From positions 1 to 64,000 of the forward strand of contig JACSRN010000062.1 of the NCBI GenBank assembly GCA_014879735.1: a DNA stretch of 64,000 nt. The letters run 5' to 3'. Shown piece after piece: positions 52,238-61,681 of the stretch. The DNA is from Paracoccaceae bacterium. GTDB lineage: Bacteria > Pseudomonadota > Alphaproteobacteria > Rhodobacterales > Rhodobacteraceae. Within the stretch, counting starts at the first letter, position 1; the number at the start of each line of letters is the position of its first letter. The translations under genes and the position numbers were made by a program. The notes beneath the pieces are model-generated. The model saw only the letters and a list, made by a program, of their open reading frames with translations, was not told where the DNA came from and made no database searches.

Positions 52238-53089
52238 TCAAAGCGCGCCGGCCGCCCGTTCGGCCGCGAGGATTGCCGCCAACCCCTCGCGGTAGGTCGG
52301 GTGGTTCAGCCGCACGCCCAGCTCCTCGCGGATGCGGCGGTTCGAGACGCGGCGGTTCTCTTCATAGAAGCTGCGCGCCATGGGCGGCAGTTGCGCATCC
52401 TCGAACCGCAGCGCGGGGGGGTCGGGCAGGCCCAGCAATGCCGCGGCATGCGACAGGACGACATCGGCGGGCGCGGGTTCGTTGTCGCAGACGTTGTAGA
52501 TGGCTCCCGGATTCGGCTGGCGGATCGAGGCGAGCAGGACCTCGGCAATATCCTCGACATGAATGCGGCTGAAGACCTGGCCGTCCTTCAGGATGCGCCG
52601 GGCGGTGCCGTCCTTCACCTTCTGGAACGGGCCGCGGCCGGGGCCATAGATGCCCGACAGCCGGAAGATGTGGACCGGCAGGCCGGTTGCCAGCCATTCG
52701 CGCTCTGCCGCTGCCCTGTCGCCCGAACGGCCGCGGGCGGGGGTGGGCGCCGCCGTCTCGTCGACCCAGCCGCCGCCCCGATCGCCATAGACGCCGGTCG
52801 TGGAAAGATAGCCCAGCCAGTCCGGCCTTGCGTCGCGCAGCGCCGGCCAGCCCTGCAGGAACGGATCGCCTCCGGCCACGGGTGCGGCCGAAAGCAGGAT
52901 ATGGGTTGCCCGCGCCAGCGCCGGGCCGATGTCGCCGGGCCAGAGAACCGGCTCCACCCCGGTTGCAGCCAGCGCGGCCATCGCCTCGGGCTGGCGCGTG
53001 GTGCCGATGACGGTCCAACCCTCGGGGATCAGCCGACGGGCCAGGGTGGCGGCCGAATAGCCGTGTCCAAGCGAAAGCAGCGTTGTCAT
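52238..53089 (-). CDS. NAD(P)-dependent SDR-like protein, YeeZ type
   Basis: A 283-residue Rossmann-fold protein of the extended-SDR/YeeZ group. It shows SLGHGYSAATLARRL (degenerate glycine motif), YLSTTGVYGDRGGGWVDE, and IFRLSGIYGPGRGPFQ near the middle, followed by FSRIHVEDIAEVL. The start at 53089 is supported by family length. Substrate is unknown. It diverges from AMP nucleosidase. Confidence 0.85.
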   Translation of the reverse strand: MTTLLSLGHGYSAATLARRLIPEGWTVIGTTRQPEAMAALAATGVEPVLWPGDIGPALARATHILLSAAPVAGGDPFLQGWPALRDARPDWLGYLSTTGVYGDRGGGWVDETAAPTPARGRSGDRAAAEREWLATGLPVHIFRLSGIYGPGRGPFQKVKDGTARRILKDGQVFSRIHVEDIAEVLLASIRQPNPGAIYNVCDNEPAPADVVLSHAAALLGLPDPPALRFEDAQLPPMARSFYEENRRVSNRRIREELGVRLNHPTYREGLAAILAAERAAGAL

Positions 53090-53229
53090 GGGGCGGACTA
53101 TCGACCGCCGCGCGCGCCGCCGCAAGCCCCGCTCCGGCACCTGCCCGTCGCAGCTTTACCAAGCCTTCACTTGCGCCCCCCCCGGGGATGCGCGTTATAT
53201 GCGCCGATCACCCGATCAAGGGACCGATC

Positions 53230-54708
53230 ATGCAGGACGACGCCACCCCCTTCCTTCTTCCCGACCATCCCCCGACCGAAAGCTATACCGAGGCAGCGCC
53301 CGCCGTCGCCCGGCTGGAACAGCTTTATGCCGAGGCAACCGATTTTCTGACCGGCTGGTTCAACCGCGCCCTGATCAGCGGCCGGCCACCGGGGCGGGTA
53401 CGCGCCTTCTATCCGGAAATCCGGCTGACCGTGACCAGCTTCGACAAGGTCGACACCCGGCTGTCCTTTGGCCATGTCAGCCATCCCGGCGTCTATTCGA
53501 CCACGGTCACGCGACCCGATCTCTTTCGCCAGTACCTGACGCAGCAGATCAATCTTCTGCTGGAAAACCATGGTGTTCCGGTGACGATCGCGGTGTCCTC
53601 GACGCCGATTCCGGTGCATTTCGCCGTGGCGGGCAACCCCGATGTGGTGATCCCGCAGGAGGGTGCGCTGGATTTTCCGCTGCGCGACGTGTTCGACGTG
53701 CCCGATCTGGCCACGACCAACGACGACATCGTGAACGGCACGCTGGCGCGGTTCCACGATGGATCGATGCCTCTGGCCCCCTTCACGGCACAGCGCGTGG
53801 ATTATTCGCTGGCCCGGCTGTCGCATTACACCGCCACGGCGGCCGAGCATTTCCAGAACTACGTCCTTTTCACCAACTACCAGTTCTATGTCGACGAGTT
53901 CGAGACCTACGCCCGCGCCATGCTGGCGGATGACAGGTCGGGCTATACCGCCTTCGTGGCGACAGGAAATCAGGAAATCACGACGCATGACGGGGTGATC
54001 CAGGTCGTCACCAAGATGCCGCAAATGCCGACCTACCATCTGAAACGGCCGGACGGGCAGGGGATCACGCTGGTCAACATCGGCGTCGGCCCGTCGAATG
54101 CCAAGACCGCCACCGACCATATCGCCGTCCTGCGCCCGCATGCCTGGCTGATGGTCGGCCATTGCGCGGGGCTGCGGAATACCCAGGCGCTGGGTGATTT
54201 CGTGCTGGCCCATGCCTATCTGCGCGAAGATCATGTTCTGGACGACGACCTGCCGGTCTGGGTGCCGATCCCGGCGCTGGCGGAAATCCAGATCGCGCTG
54301 GAGCGCGCCGTGGCCGATGTGACGCAACTGGAGGGCTACGAGCTGAAGCGGATCATGCGGACCGGGACCGTGGCCACCATCGACAACCGCAACTGGGAAC
54401 TGCGCGACCAGTCCGGCCCGGTACGCCGGCTGAGCCAGTCGCGCGCCGTGGGGCTGGACATGGAATCGGCAACCATCGCGGCCAACGGCTTCCGCTTCAG
54501 GGTGCCCTACGGCACGCTTCTGTGCGTGTCCGACAAGCCGTTGCACGGCGAGCTGAAGCTGCCCGGCATGGCAAGCGATTTCTACCGCACCCAGGTCAGC
54601 CGCCATCTGCTGATCGGGGTCAGGGCGATGGAACTGTTGCGGGAAATGCCGCTGGCGCGGATCCACAGCCGCAAGCTGCGCAGCTTTGACGAGACGGCAT
54701 TCCTGTGA
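53230..54708 (+). CDS. amn: AMP nucleosidase
   Basis: A 492-residue enzyme, matching the family's usual 480-490. An N-terminal regulatory domain (1-185) is followed by a nucleoside-phosphorylase fold (LVNIGVGPSNAKTATDHIAV, MVGHCAGLR, LDMESATIAANGFRFRVPYG). It hydrolyses AMP to adenine and ribose-5-phosphate, helping set adenylate level. The ATG at 53230 has AAGGGA upstream; the longer frame is arginine/proline-rich and not family-like. Confidence 0.95.
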   Translation: MQDDATPFLLPDHPPTESYTEAAPAVARLEQLYAEATDFLTGWFNRALISGRPPGRVRAFYPEIRLTVTSFDKVDTRLSFGHVSHPGVYSTTVTRPDLFRQYLTQQINLLLENHGVPVTIAVSSTPIPVHFAVAGNPDVVIPQEGALDFPLRDVFDVPDLATTNDDIVNGTLARFHDGSMPLAPFTAQRVDYSLARLSHYTATAAEHFQNYVLFTNYQFYVDEFETYARAMLADDRSGYTAFVATGNQEITTHDGVIQVVTKMPQMPTYHLKRPDGQGITLVNIGVGPSNAKTATDHIAVLRPHAWLMVGHCAGLRNTQALGDFVLAHAYLREDHVLDDDLPVWVPIPALAEIQIALERAVADVTQLEGYELKRIMRTGTVATIDNRNWELRDQSGPVRRLSQSRAVGLDMESATIAANGFRFRVPYGTLLCVSDKPLHGELKLPGMASDFYRTQVSRHLLIGVRAMELLREMPLARIHSRKLRSFDETAFL

Positions 54709-54867
54709 TGGCGCGATCGGGGCCGCGAAAAGCGGCGCATTTGCGCGATTAGGCGGCGACAGGCCTTGATTTCGGGGAAAAAAGCAGATGATTGATCGCA
54801 GTTCCCGATCCGGGTGCCGGCCGCCGGGCCGCACTCTGCGGGTTTCTGACGCACAAAGGAGACGAAA

Positions 54868-55155
54868 ATGTCCAAGCCGATGACCAAGACCCAGCTCGTT
54901 GCGGCGCTTGCCGATACCATGGGCAGCGACAAGAAGACCGCATCCGCTGCGCTGGACGGCATCGCCGCGGTGGTCGCGCGCGAAGTGGCCGCCGGTGGCG
55001 CGGTCACGCTGCCGGGCCTTGGCAAGGTGGTCTGCAAGGCCCGCCCCGAGCGGCAAGTCCGCAACCCCGCTACCGGTGACACGATGACGAAGCCGGCCGA
55101 CAAGCAGGTGAAGTTCGCCATCGCCAAGTCGCTGAAGGATCTGGTGAACAGCTGA
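54868..55155 (+). CDS. hup: HU family DNA-binding protein
   Basis: A 95-residue nucleoid protein. The N-terminal helices MTKTQLVAALADTMGSDKKT and the beta arm ending in RQVRNPATGDTM are classical HU. AAAGGAG precedes the ATG. It binds and bends DNA without strict sequence preference. The message ends at a strong terminator 28 bases downstream. It is a single-gene unit after amn, with 159 bases of promoter region before it in which I see no other gene. Confidence 0.95.
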   Translation: MSKPMTKTQLVAALADTMGSDKKTASAALDGIAAVVAREVAAGGAVTLPGLGKVVCKARPERQVRNPATGDTMTKPADKQVKFAIAKSLKDLVNS

Positions 55156-55182
55156 GCCGCCGTTTCGGGTTAGACGGTTTCA

Positions 55183-55213
55183 GGGCTGCCCGCGGGCAGC
55201 CCTTTTTTCTTTT
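55183..55213 (+). terminator. Rho-independent terminator of hup
   Basis: GGGCTGCC and GGCAGCCC form an 8-bp GC stem around CGCG, followed by TTTTTTCTTTT. Position and orientation fit termination of the HU gene. Confidence 0.93.
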
Positions 55214-55228
55214 TGCCGCTCAGGTTGC

Positions 55229-55843
55229 TCAGGCCGCTTTGGCCATCAGCGCGGTGTCTTCGGCCAGTTGTGCCAGCCGGGCCGGGCGTCGCTTGCAGCG
55301 GTCCACCCAATCGCGGATCAGCGGGTCGTCGGGCGTCGCATCCTCGAACCAGGCGAAGGGGGAATGCAGCAGCAGGTCGGCCGCGCTGTAGCTGTCGCCC
55401 ATCAGCCAGGGACCACGGCTCAATGCGTCGTGCAGGCGGGCTGCCACGGCATCCGGGCCGCGGAAGGTGGATTGCAGCCAGGGATGCGTCAGCCCGGCGC
55501 GGGACAGGATCAGCACCGGCTCCAGCACGCCCTGATACCAGGTCATCCAGGTGGCAAGACTGCCCCATTCGGCTGTGCCCGGTGCGGGCGCCAGCCCGCC
55601 CTGGGGAAAGAGCGCGCAGAGATGCAGCAGGATGGCGCCACGCTCGGTGATCACATGGCCATCATGGACCAGCACGGGCACCTTCTTCTCCGGATGCGGG
55701 TTCGCGGCGTCGGGATGTCCCGTGCCATCGGCGCGCGGGATGCAGACGATCCGCGTCTCGATCCGGTCGGCAGCACCGAGTTCGCGGATCAAGGTGGCAA
55801 CCGCGGTCGAGCGACTGTTCGGGGCGTGGTAGAAGGTTAGCAC
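55229..55843 (-). CDS. Glutathione S-transferase family protein
   Basis: A 204-residue GST. The thioredoxin-like N-terminal domain begins LTFYHAPNSRSTAV, with the conserved cis-Pro segment KKVPVLVHDGHVITERGAIL, and an all-helical C-terminal domain carries GDSYSAADLLLHSPF. A GTG start at 55843 is preferred because GGAGG stands five bases before it and the product then begins as GSTs usually do; an ATG four codons upstream lacks a site. It diverges from a WYL-type regulator with an obvious palindrome between them. Confidence 0.88.
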   Translation of the reverse strand: MLTFYHAPNSRSTAVATLIRELGAADRIETRIVCIPRADGTGHPDAANPHPEKKVPVLVHDGHVITERGAILLHLCALFPQGGLAPAPGTAEWGSLATWMTWYQGVLEPVLILSRAGLTHPWLQSTFRGPDAVAARLHDALSRGPWLMGDSYSAADLLLHSPFAWFEDATPDDPLIRDWVDRCKRRPARLAQLAEDTALMAKAA

Positions 55844-55891
55844 GGGATCCTCCATCGGGGTTGACGATGCCCCCGGTCTAGCTGAAGGCTA

Positions 55892-55908
55892 CTGTCAGAA
55901 CCTGACAG
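55892..55908. promoter_or_regulatory. Candidate operator of WYL-family regulator
   Basis: CTGTCAG and CTGACAG are perfect inverted 7-bp arms around AAC. The site is directly upstream of the regulator start and 49 bases before the divergent GST start, so one dimer could control both. Confidence 0.7.
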
Positions 55909-55916
55909 GATACCGC

Positions 55917-56606
55917 ATGGCCCGTGCCGACCGGCTGTTCCGCCTGCTGTCTGCCTTGCGCAGGCTGCCGCAGCCGGCGACGGCGGCGCGACTGGCAGAG
56001 GAGACCGGGGTTTCGCCCCGCACGCTGTATCGCGACATCGAGGCGCTGCGTGTTGGCGGCGCGCTGATCGATGGCGCGCCCGGCTATGGCTATACGCTGA
56101 CCGAAGACCCCGCCCTGCCGCCGCAGATGCTGAGGCGGATCGAGGTCGAGGCGCTTGCCCTCGGCTTGGCTGAGATTCGCCTGTCCGGCGACCCCGAGCT
56201 TGCCGAGGCGGCCGACAGCGCGCTGGCGAAGATCGTCGCCACCCTGCCCGACCGTGTGCAGGCGCAGGCGCTGCATACGGCGCATCAGCTTTATCGCTTC
56301 GAGACGCGACCGCCCGCCCCGCCGCATCTGGCCATCGTCCGTGCCGCGATCTGGGAGGAACGGGCGCTCGACATCGGCTATTGCGACCGCGACGGCGCGG
56401 TGACGCGGCGGCGGATCTGGCCGTTGTCGGTGGTCTTTCTTGACCGCAGCCTGCTGTGCCTTGCCTTTTGCCAATTACGTCAGGACTTTCGCCGCTTTCA
56501 TCTGCGACAGATGGTCGAGGTCGCAACCGCCGACGAGAGCTTTCGCCCGCGCCGCGCCGCCCTGTTGCGCCAGGTTCTTGCAGAGATGCGCCAGCGCAGT
56601 CGCTAA
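55917..56606 (+). CDS. YafY-type HTH-11/WYL domain transcriptional regulator
   Basis: A 229-residue regulator. The N-terminal HTH_11 helix-turn-helix reads [14 protein letters not shown] through [24 protein letters not shown]-type domain follows (about 130-220; [22 protein letters not shown]). Such proteins bind a small ligand and act as repressors or activators of adjacent genes. AGGA precedes the ATG. It diverges from a GST gene, whose product or substrate may be the signal. It overlaps lpxK tail to tail by four bases. Confidence 0.9.
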   Translation: MARADRLFRLLSALRRLPQPATAARLAEETGVSPRTLYRDIEALRVGGALIDGAPGYGYTLTEDPALPPQMLRRIEVEALALGLAEIRLSGDPELAEAADSALAKIVATLPDRVQAQALHTAHQLYRFETRPPAPPHLAIVRAAIWEERALDIGYCDRDGAVTRRRIWPLSVVFLDRSLLCLAFCQLRQDFRRFHLRQMVEVATADESFRPRRAALLRQVLAEMRQRSR

Positions 56607-57598
56607 AGGCCAAGCCGGCGCAGCAGCGCGTCGAAAGGGGCCCAGTTGTCGATCTGCAGCCGGACGACCAGGATCAGCACCTTTGGCCGGAACGAGGCCG
56701 GCAGGCGGGTTGCATCCTTTTCGGTTGTGACAAGTTGGGCGCCAAGGGATTGTGCCTCGGCCTCAAGTCGCGCCAGCAATGCGGGGGCCAGCGGCTGGTG
56801 ATCGTCCAGCGGTTCGGCCCGCAAGACCTCGGCCCCTTCGGCGCGCAGGGTGGCGAAGAACTTGGCCGGATTGCCGATGCCGGCGAAGGCCAATACCTTC
56901 TCGCCCCGCCAGTCCATGCCCATCTGCAGCGGCGCAAGATGGCCGGTCAGATGCGGCAGTCCCCCCAGCGCGCCGCCCCAGCGGGAGCGGAAGGTCGCCT
57001 GTGCCGGCTCCTCGCCGATCGACAGCACAGCCTGGGCCCGGGCAAGCCCGGTCGTCACGGGCTCGCGCAGCGGGCCTGCGGGGATGCAGCGCCCGTTGCC
57101 GAACCCCTGCGCGGCATCGACCACGATCAGCGACACGTCCTTCACGACCGAAGGATTCTGGAACCCGTCGTCCAGAAGAATGACAGCCGCACCCGCGGCT
57201 TCGGCGGCGCGCACGCCGGCTGCGCGGTCCTTTGCCACCCAGACCGGGGCGAAAGGCGCCAGAAGCAGCGGCTCGTCCCCGACATCGGCTGCGGAATGCC
57301 GCATCTCGTCAACCCGGACGGGGCCGGAAAGCCGCCCGCCGTGACCCCGGCTGACGACATGGGCGGCATGCCCGCGCGAGGCCAGCCGTTCGATCAACGC
57401 AATCACCGTGGGGGTTTTGCCGACGCCGCCGGCGTTCAGATTGCCGATGCAGATGACCGGAACGCCCGCCCGGTGGCCGGGGTCCGAGGCCAGCCGCCGG
57501 GCCGTTCCCAGGGCATAGACCCGGCCGAGCGGCGACAGCAGCCGGGCAAGGGCGCCCGGCGCCCGGGGGTCGTTGAACCAGAAGCCCGGTGCCCGCAT
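56603..57598 (-). CDS. lpxK: Tetraacyldisaccharide 4'-kinase
   Basis: A 331-residue lipid A biosynthesis enzyme. The membrane-proximal N terminus [12 protein letters not shown] is followed by the P-loop [16 protein letters not shown]. Typical segments are [44 protein letters not shown] and [10 protein letters not shown]. It phosphorylates the 4' position of the tetraacyl disaccharide at the inner membrane. It overlaps kdtA at a shared ATGA. Confidence 0.95.
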   Translation of the reverse strand: MRAPGFWFNDPRAPGALARLLSPLGRVYALGTARRLASDPGHRAGVPVICIGNLNAGGVGKTPTVIALIERLASRGHAAHVVSRGHGGRLSGPVRVDEMRHSAADVGDEPLLLAPFAPVWVAKDRAAGVRAAEAAGAAVILLDDGFQNPSVVKDVSLIVVDAAQGFGNGRCIPAGPLREPVTTGLARAQAVLSIGEEPAQATFRSRWGGALGGLPHLTGHLAPLQMGMDWRGEKVLAFAGIGNPAKFFATLRAEGAEVLRAEPLDDHQPLAPALLARLEAEAQSLGAQLVTTEKDATRLPASFRPKVLILVVRLQIDNWAPFDALLRRLGL

Positions 57599-58791
57599 CA
57601 GCGCCCCCCGTCCAGTTTGGCGCGGATCCGGTCCATGATGTCCTGCGTCACCTCGGCCCCGTCGGATGCCACGGCCCAGGCCGCCTGTGCCAGCCGGGCC
57701 GCGCGGTCGGGGGCAAGGATATCCGACAGCGCCGCCGCCAGATCGGCGGTGGAGGAGACGGAGCGCGCCGCCCGGGCCAGCCCGAGCCGCCCCAGCGCCG
57801 TACCATGCGCTCCGGGTCGCGGCCCGTGCAGGATGGCCGATCCCAGCGCCGCTGCCTCCAGCGGGTTGCGGACGGCGCCTTCCCCGGCGAGGCTGCCGCC
57901 CAGAAAGGTTACGGGGGCCAGCCGATACCAGAGGCCGATCTCGGCGGGATTGTCGACAACGTAGATTTCGGTATCCCGCTCCGGCTCCTGATCCAGCGCG
58001 CGTTGCGCCACCAGCCAGCCCTCGGCCTCCAGCCGCTCGGACAGGGGTCCGGCCCGCTCGGGCCGCTCCGGCATCAGGATCAGCAGCAGCCGGTGCGCCA
58101 GCCGCAGCGCGGCACGGTTGGCGGCCAGGACCGCCGGTTCGCCCGCCTCGGGAACGGCGGCGGCAAACCAGACCGGCCGCGCCGCAACCAGTCGCGCCAG
58201 CGCCTCGCGCTCGGCCTCAAGACCGGGAAGCGCCGCAGACCGTTCCGCCATCCGCCCCGATAGGATGACCGCGGCGGCGGCGGCTCCGGCCTTGCGGAAG
58301 GCCCGCGCCGCGGCTTCGTCCAACGCCAGGATCGCGGAAAACGCCGCCAGAGCGCTGCGCAGCCGGCCCGGAAACCAGCCGCCGCGATCCCTGGGCAGTT
58401 CCGGCATCCGCGCCTCGACCATCAGAAGCGGCACTTTCCGCGCAGCCGCCTCAAGCACCAGTGCCGGCCGTACCTCGCCCTCGGCAAAAACCCCGGCATC
58501 GGGGCGCCAGTGGTCCAGAAAGGCCCGTGCCTCGCCCGGCGCATCGGTGGGCGGCGGTTGGACGATCATGCCGTTCTGCGGCGCAAACGGCTGGTCGGTG
58601 GTGACAAGAATCGAGATGCCATCCTCTTCGACCAGACGTCGCGCCAGCTCCGCCATCCCCGGCGCCGAAGTCGCGCCCGGAACGTTCAGCCAGACCAGAG
58701 TGCCGTCAGGCCGGGGCGGTGGCGCCACCTGGTTGCCAGGCTGTGGCCGCCGGCCCAGATTGTACAGCGTCCGCCCCAGCGAGACGGCCAT
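57598..58791 (-). CDS. 3-deoxy-D-manno-octulosonic acid transferase-like protein
   Basis: A 397-residue member of the KdtA/WaaA glycosyltransferase family by position between DUF4170 and lpxK and by its C-terminal half ([23 protein letters not shown], then GPRPG). The N-terminal half is unusual: the canonical HAASVGE stretch with the catalytic glutamate is replaced by [12 protein letters not shown], and no N-terminal membrane helix is visible. Either the lineage has a divergent active site or this copy does not perform normal Kdo transfer. [13 protein letters not shown] and EARMPE partly resemble the family. It overlaps lpxK and lies three bases after DUF4170. Confidence 0.82.
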   Translation of the reverse strand: MAVSLGRTLYNLGRRPQPGNQVAPPPRPDGTLVWLNVPGATSAPGMAELARRLVEEDGISILVTTDQPFAPQNGMIVQPPPTDAPGEARAFLDHWRPDAGVFAEGEVRPALVLEAAARKVPLLMVEARMPELPRDRGGWFPGRLRSALAAFSAILALDEAAARAFRKAGAAAAAVILSGRMAERSAALPGLEAEREALARLVAARPVWFAAAVPEAGEPAVLAANRAALRLAHRLLLILMPERPERAGPLSERLEAEGWLVAQRALDQEPERDTEIYVVDNPAEIGLWYRLAPVTFLGGSLAGEGAVRNPLEAAALGSAILHGPRPGAHGTALGRLGLARAARSVSSTADLAAALSDILAPDRAARLAQAAWAVASDGAEVTQDIMDRIRAKLDGGR

Positions 58792-58794
58792 GGA

Positions 58795-59037
58795 TCAGCC
58801 CAGTTCCTCGGTGGCCGAGGCGGCCTGCGCCTCGTCGCGCAGCCGGTGGATATGTGCAATGAAATAGCGGGTATGCGCATTGTCCACTGTGCGCTGCGCC
58901 TCGGCCTTCCAGGCGGCATGCGCGCTGGCATAGTCGGGGAACATGCCGACGATATGGATATTGTTCACGTCCTTGAAGGTGGTCTTGTCCGGCGAGACCA
59001 GCTCGCCTCCGAACACGAGATGCAGGCGTTGCGTCAT
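58795..59037 (-). CDS. DUF4170 family protein
   Basis: An 80-residue small protein with LHLVFGGELVSPD and IHIVGMFPDYASAHAAWKAEAQRTVDNAHTRYFIAHIHRL. The family is found in alphaproteobacteria just upstream of kdtA, as here. Function is unknown; a role linked to lipid A/Kdo synthesis is suggested only by that conserved position. The ATG at 59037 is chosen since the longer frame is a shadow. Confidence 0.88.
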   Translation of the reverse strand: MTQRLHLVFGGELVSPDKTTFKDVNNIHIVGMFPDYASAHAAWKAEAQRTVDNAHTRYFIAHIHRLRDEAQAASATEELG

Positions 59038-59203
59038 GGCTTCCTTCCCACTGCGATGGCCCAGACTATCCTGCCGCGGGGCCGGGGAAAAGCCGGTCTG
59101 CGCCGCATTGCAGCACGGGGGTGTTCCTGCCCTTGCGGCGAACCGGCGAAGAGGCCAGACTGTCGGTGCCGCATGCGGCCACGGATTTGGACAGGAGCTT
59201 TTC

Positions 59204-60082
59204 ATGGAACTGCAGACGTTTGCCGGATGGAACGCCGTCTATCTTGCCATTGCGATCCTTATCGTGGTTTCGATCTTTCTGGCCGTCCGGATCGTGCCGC
59301 AATCCGAGAAACATGTGGTGGAACGCTTCGGCCGGCTGCGGGCCGTGCTCGGTCCCGGCATCAACTTTGTCGTTCCGTTCTTCGACCGCGTGGCCCACAA
59401 GGTTTCGGTGCTGGAGCGTCAGTTGCCGAGCGCAAGCCAGGATGCGATCACCGCCGACAACGTGCTGGTCAAGGTGGAAACCTCGGTCTTCTACCGCGTG
59501 ACGGAGCCGGAAAAGACCGTCTACCGCATCCGCGATATCGATGGTGCCATTGCCACGACGGTTGCCGGGATCGTCCGGTCGGAAATCGGCAAGCTGGAGC
59601 TGGACCAGGTTCAGTCCAACCGCTCGCAATTGATCGAATGGGTGCGCGAACAGGTGGCGGCCATGGTCGACGACTGGGGGGTCGAGGTGACGCGGGCCGA
59701 GATTCTCGACGTCAATCTTGATGATGCCACCCGGGCGGCGATGTTGCAGCAGTTGAACGCCGAACGTGCCCGCCGTGCCCAGGTGACAGAGGCCGAGGGG
59801 CGCAAGCGCGCGGTGGAACTGGCGGCAGATGCCGCGCTTTACCAGGCAGAGCAGCAGGCCAAGGCCAAGCGCATCACCGCCGAGGCCGAAGCTTTTGCCA
59901 CAACGGTGATTGCCGTGGCGATCCGCGAAAACGGCCTTGAGGCGGCGCAGTATCAGGTGGCGCTGAAACAGGTCGATGCGCTGCAGGCGGTGGCCATGGG
60001 CGAGGGCAAGCAGACCTTGATCCTGCCGGCCACCGCGCTGGAAGCCTTCACCGATGCCTTCAGGATGTTCAGGCCGAAATAG
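59204..60082 (+). CDS. SPFH/stomatin-like (slipin/paraslipin) protein
   Basis: A 292-residue membrane-anchored protein. An N-terminal hydrophobic helix (residues 10-30) is followed by the SPFH domain (VPQSEKHVVERFGRLRAVLGPGINFVVPFFDRV) and a long C-terminal coiled-coil segment rich in Ala, Glu and Arg (about 185-245). AGGAG precedes the ATG. It is followed by its usual partner NfeD. Such pairs form large oligomers in membrane microdomains. Confidence 0.93.
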   Translation: MELQTFAGWNAVYLAIAILIVVSIFLAVRIVPQSEKHVVERFGRLRAVLGPGINFVVPFFDRVAHKVSVLERQLPSASQDAITADNVLVKVETSVFYRVTEPEKTVYRIRDIDGAIATTVAGIVRSEIGKLELDQVQSNRSQLIEWVREQVAAMVDDWGVEVTRAEILDVNLDDATRAAMLQQLNAERARRAQVTEAEGRKRAVELAADAALYQAEQQAKAKRITAEAEAFATTVIAVAIRENGLEAAQYQVALKQVDALQAVAMGEGKQTLILPATALEAFTDAFRMFRPK

Positions 60083-60095
60083 ACGGAGGACCAAA

Positions 60096-60383
60096 ATGCC
60101 GGACCAGATCTGGACTGTATGGTGGGCCTGGATCGCGCTGGGCGTTGCGCTGGGTGTGATCGACCTCGTCATGCCGGGGTTCATCTTTCTTGGCTTCGCC
60201 ATTGGCGCGGCAGTGACGGGGGGGCTGATCGGGATCGGCATCCTCGGCTCTGCCGGGTTGCCCCTGGTTCTGCTTGTCTTTGCCGTCCTGTCGCTTGTGG
60301 CCTGGGTCGCCTTGATCCGGGTGCTTGGCAGGCGCCCGGGCCAGGAAAAGATCTGGGACCGCGACATCAATGACAACCCCTGA
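60096..60383 (+). CDS. NfeD-like membrane protein
   Basis: A 95-residue short NfeD-type protein with two to three transmembrane helices (GVALGVIDLVMPGFIFLGF, then LPLVLLVFAVLSLVAWVAL). It ends shortly after, lacking the long protease domain and the full OB fold. AGGAGG is centred eight bases before the ATG. It is encoded with the stomatin-like gene, as in YbbL/YbbK type operons, and overlaps the NUDIX gene by 14 bases. Confidence 0.85.
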   Translation: MPDQIWTVWWAWIALGVALGVIDLVMPGFIFLGFAIGAAVTGGLIGIGILGSAGLPLVLLVFAVLSLVAWVALIRVLGRRPGQEKIWDRDINDNP

Positions 60384-60843
60384 CCTCAAGGCCGCGGCAT
60401 GCGGGGCCGAGGCTGCCTTCATCGGCGCCAAGGCGGCGCTGTTCTGCGGCCCGTGCCTGCTTGCCCTGCAGCGCGACGACCTTCCCGGCCTGCGGTGGTC
60501 GGGGATGTGGGACCTGCCCGGCGGCGCGCGCGAGGCCGGTGAGACACCTGAAGCCTGCTTCCTGCGCGAACTGCAGGAAGAGCTTGGCCTGATCCTGCCG
60601 GCGGACCGGCTTGAAACCCGGCTCTGCCTGCCGGCGATGTCCGATCCCGCGCAACACGCTTGGTTTTTTGCCGGCCGCATCACCGCGGCCGAGGTCGCCA
60701 CCGTCCGTCTTGGGGAAGAGGGTCAGGGCTGGGCGCTGATGCCGGTTGCCGATTTTCTCGCCCATCCCGATGCCATCCCCGCGCTCAAGGATCGCGTGCG
60801 CCGTGTCCTTTCGCCGGGGCTGATGGCCCCCTTGGCCCCCTGA
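60370..60843 (+). CDS. NUDIX hydrolase
   Basis: A 157-residue protein with a full NUDIX box (GGAREAGETP through RELQEELGL, residues about 56-78), which binds metal and cleaves nucleoside diphosphates linked to another group. The product has no signal peptide. ATG at 60370 lies within the nfeD gene and gives coupling. Substrate may be an 8-oxo-nucleotide or other; sequence does not decide. Confidence 0.9.
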   Translation: MTTPDLKAAACGAEAAFIGAKAALFCGPCLLALQRDDLPGLRWSGMWDLPGGAREAGETPEACFLRELQEELGLILPADRLETRLCLPAMSDPAQHAWFFAGRITAAEVATVRLGEEGQGWALMPVADFLAHPDAIPALKDRVRRVLSPGLMAPLAP

Positions 60844-60892
60844 CCCATGTCCGGGGCGGCAGGCATGGTTCGGGATGGTCGCGGCCTGTGGG

Positions 60893-61681
60893 CTACGGCC
60901 TTAGCCGGGCCATCAGCCCGGCATGCAGCGCGGCCGGGGCTGCGATCACCCCGGCGGCCTGCGGCACCGGCCGGTTGAACCGCAGCGGCGCGCCGTGCCG
61001 GTCGCTGACCACGCAGCCGGCCTGCGCCGCGATCAGGCTTCCGGCCGCACAGTCCCATTCCCAAGTGTCGCGCAGCGTCAGCATCGCATCGTGCCGCCCC
61101 TCGGCGGCCAGGCACAGCCGCCAGGCCAGCGAGGCGCGGAAGCTGCGCTTCAGATCGGGAACCCCGCCGGGCCAGGCCTCGGGTGCCAGATTGGCGCGGG
61201 TGGTCAGGACATCCGCGCCGTCGACCTCCCGTCGCGGGCTGGCGTGCAGGATCCGCCCGTTCAGCCGGGCCTCGCCGTCCAGATGGGCCGCATAGGTCTC
61301 GCCGCGCGCCGGCAGATGCACGACGGCGGCCGTCACCAAGCCCGCCGTGGCAACCGCCAGCGATACGGAGAATGTTTCCTCCCCCGCCAGAAACGCCCGG
61401 GTGCCGTCGATCGGATCCAGAATGAAGACCCGGTCGCGGGACAGCCGCGCCGGATCGTCGGGCGTTTCCTCGGACAGCCAGCCGTAGTCGGGCCGTGCCG
61501 CGCGCAGGCCCGCGGCCAGGGCGGCATCCACCGCCAGATCGGCCTCGGATACCGGGCCGGCCTCGGCCGCCTTTTCCCAGGCTTTCGGCGCCTGCCGCCA
61601 GTAGGACAGCGCAATCCGGCCCGCGGCCTCGGTGGCCTCGATCAGCAGCGCCAGGTCGGTTGCGGGGTCAGGCGCCGGCAA
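60893..61681 (-). CDS. Inositol monophosphatase family protein (CysQ/SuhB-like)
   Basis: A 262-residue metal-dependent phosphatase. Metal ligands are in WLSEETPD, DPIDGTRAF and the C-terminal WEWDCAAGSLIAAQAG. It could be 3'(2'),5'-bisphosphate nucleotidase (CysQ) or an inositol-1-phosphatase. The frame begins with TTG directly after an in-frame stop, and no other start precedes the conserved core, so a TTG start coupled to the overlapping pmbA (14 bases) is likely. Confidence 0.88.
   Translation of the reverse strand: MPAPDPATDLALLIEATEAAGRIALSYWRQAPKAWEKAAEAGPVSEADLAVDAALAAGLRAARPDYGWLSEETPDDPARLSRDRVFILDPIDGTRAFLAGEETFSVSLAVATAGLVTAAVVHLPARGETYAAHLDGEARLNGRILHASPRREVDGADVLTTRANLAPEAWPGGVPDLKRSFRASLAWRLCLAAEGRHDAMLTLRDTWEWDCAAGSLIAAQAGCVVSDRHGAPLRFNRPVPQAAGVIAAPAALHAGLMARLRP

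Noticed and set aside
54709-54867. Small RNA or extra gene between amn and hup
   Set aside because: Only a likely hup promoter region; no stable fold or convincing small frame was visible.
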